Positions 42,958 through 42,969 of a stretch of DNA of 42,969 bases are shown here, piece after piece; positions within the stretch are counted from its first letter, which is position 1, and each line of letters starts with the position of its first letter. Both the position numbers and the translations under genes were made by a program. Under the pieces are notes generated by a model. That model searched no databases. It saw only the letters and a list, made by a program, of their open reading frames with translations, and was not told where the DNA came from. The DNA comes from Acidobacteriaceae bacterium (lineage in GTDB: Bacteria > Acidobacteriota > Terriglobia > Terriglobales > Acidobacteriaceae): positions 540-43,508 of the forward strand of contig PLBE01000091.1 in NCBI GenBank assembly GCA_003134435.1. The letters run 5' to 3'.

Positions 42958-42969
42958 ATGAAGAAAGAG
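42958..42969 (+). CDS. First codons of a gene running off the window
   Basis: ATG AAG AAA GAG with GGAG eight bases upstream. Only the first four codons are visible, so nothing can be said about the product. Confidence 0.35.

Noticed and set aside
1-42969. CRISPR arrays or rRNA genes
   Set aside because: No regularly spaced repeats and no rRNA-like sequence were seen.

Overview
The window looks like the chromosome of an Acidobacteriota bacterium, probably class Terriglobia. This rests on the combination of a large Oar-like TonB receptor with an N-terminal carboxypeptidase-regulatory domain, a pro-kumamolisin S53 peptidase with tandem Ig-like repeats, a Tat-exported CRTAC1/UnbV protein, a winged-helix/TM/TPR protein and an Lmo0937-type mini membrane protein. 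It is an inference from gene content, not a database result.

Left region (1-7007) is accessory and decayed. It holds a frameshifted greB fragment, an unknown 211-aa gene, a CcbP-family gene that seems to have lost its middle, a serine resolvase with palindromic sequence at its 5' end, and a complete IS66-type operon (tnpA, tnpB, a DUF4338/DruA-like gene, tnpC). It also holds the 3' remnant of a DISARM drmC-like phospholipase D gene, and ends at a 5' half of tRNA-Leu(CAA) broken inside the anticodon arm. The broken tRNA looks like one end of an integrated element, and the DISARM scrap suggests a former defence island.

Middle region (7.1-25.4 kb): a DinB-like protein, a TIGR03118 secreted protein, a repeat protein and a secreted S53 peptidase. 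Next comes a minus-strand unit of TonB receptor, deiodinase-like selenoprotein, histidine kinase, LuxR-type response regulator and CRTAC1 protein. The selenoprotein is read through an in-frame TGA (17328-17330) followed at the right distance by a bacterial SECIS-like hairpin with an AGGUG loop. Conventional gene calling would split or lose it. Small proteins, a Crp/Fnr regulator and three nucleobase/nucleoside deaminases (GuaD-like, adenosine deaminase, yeast-type cytosine deaminase) follow.

Right region: a compact his operon (hisI-G-D-C-B-H-F-A, minus strand, mostly overlapping genes) is preceded by a strong promoter, a His-rich leader peptide and a complete set of mutually exclusive stems ending in an intrinsic terminator, i.e. 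a classical attenuator. hisE and a histidinol-phosphatase are not in the cluster. Upstream lies an L-lactate module (lldP, porin, lutA, lutB, lutC; minus strand) with a divergent FadR/GntR regulator and a perfect inverted repeat between them. The window ends with a wHTH/TM/TPR protein interrupted by a one-base frameshift and the first codons of another gene.
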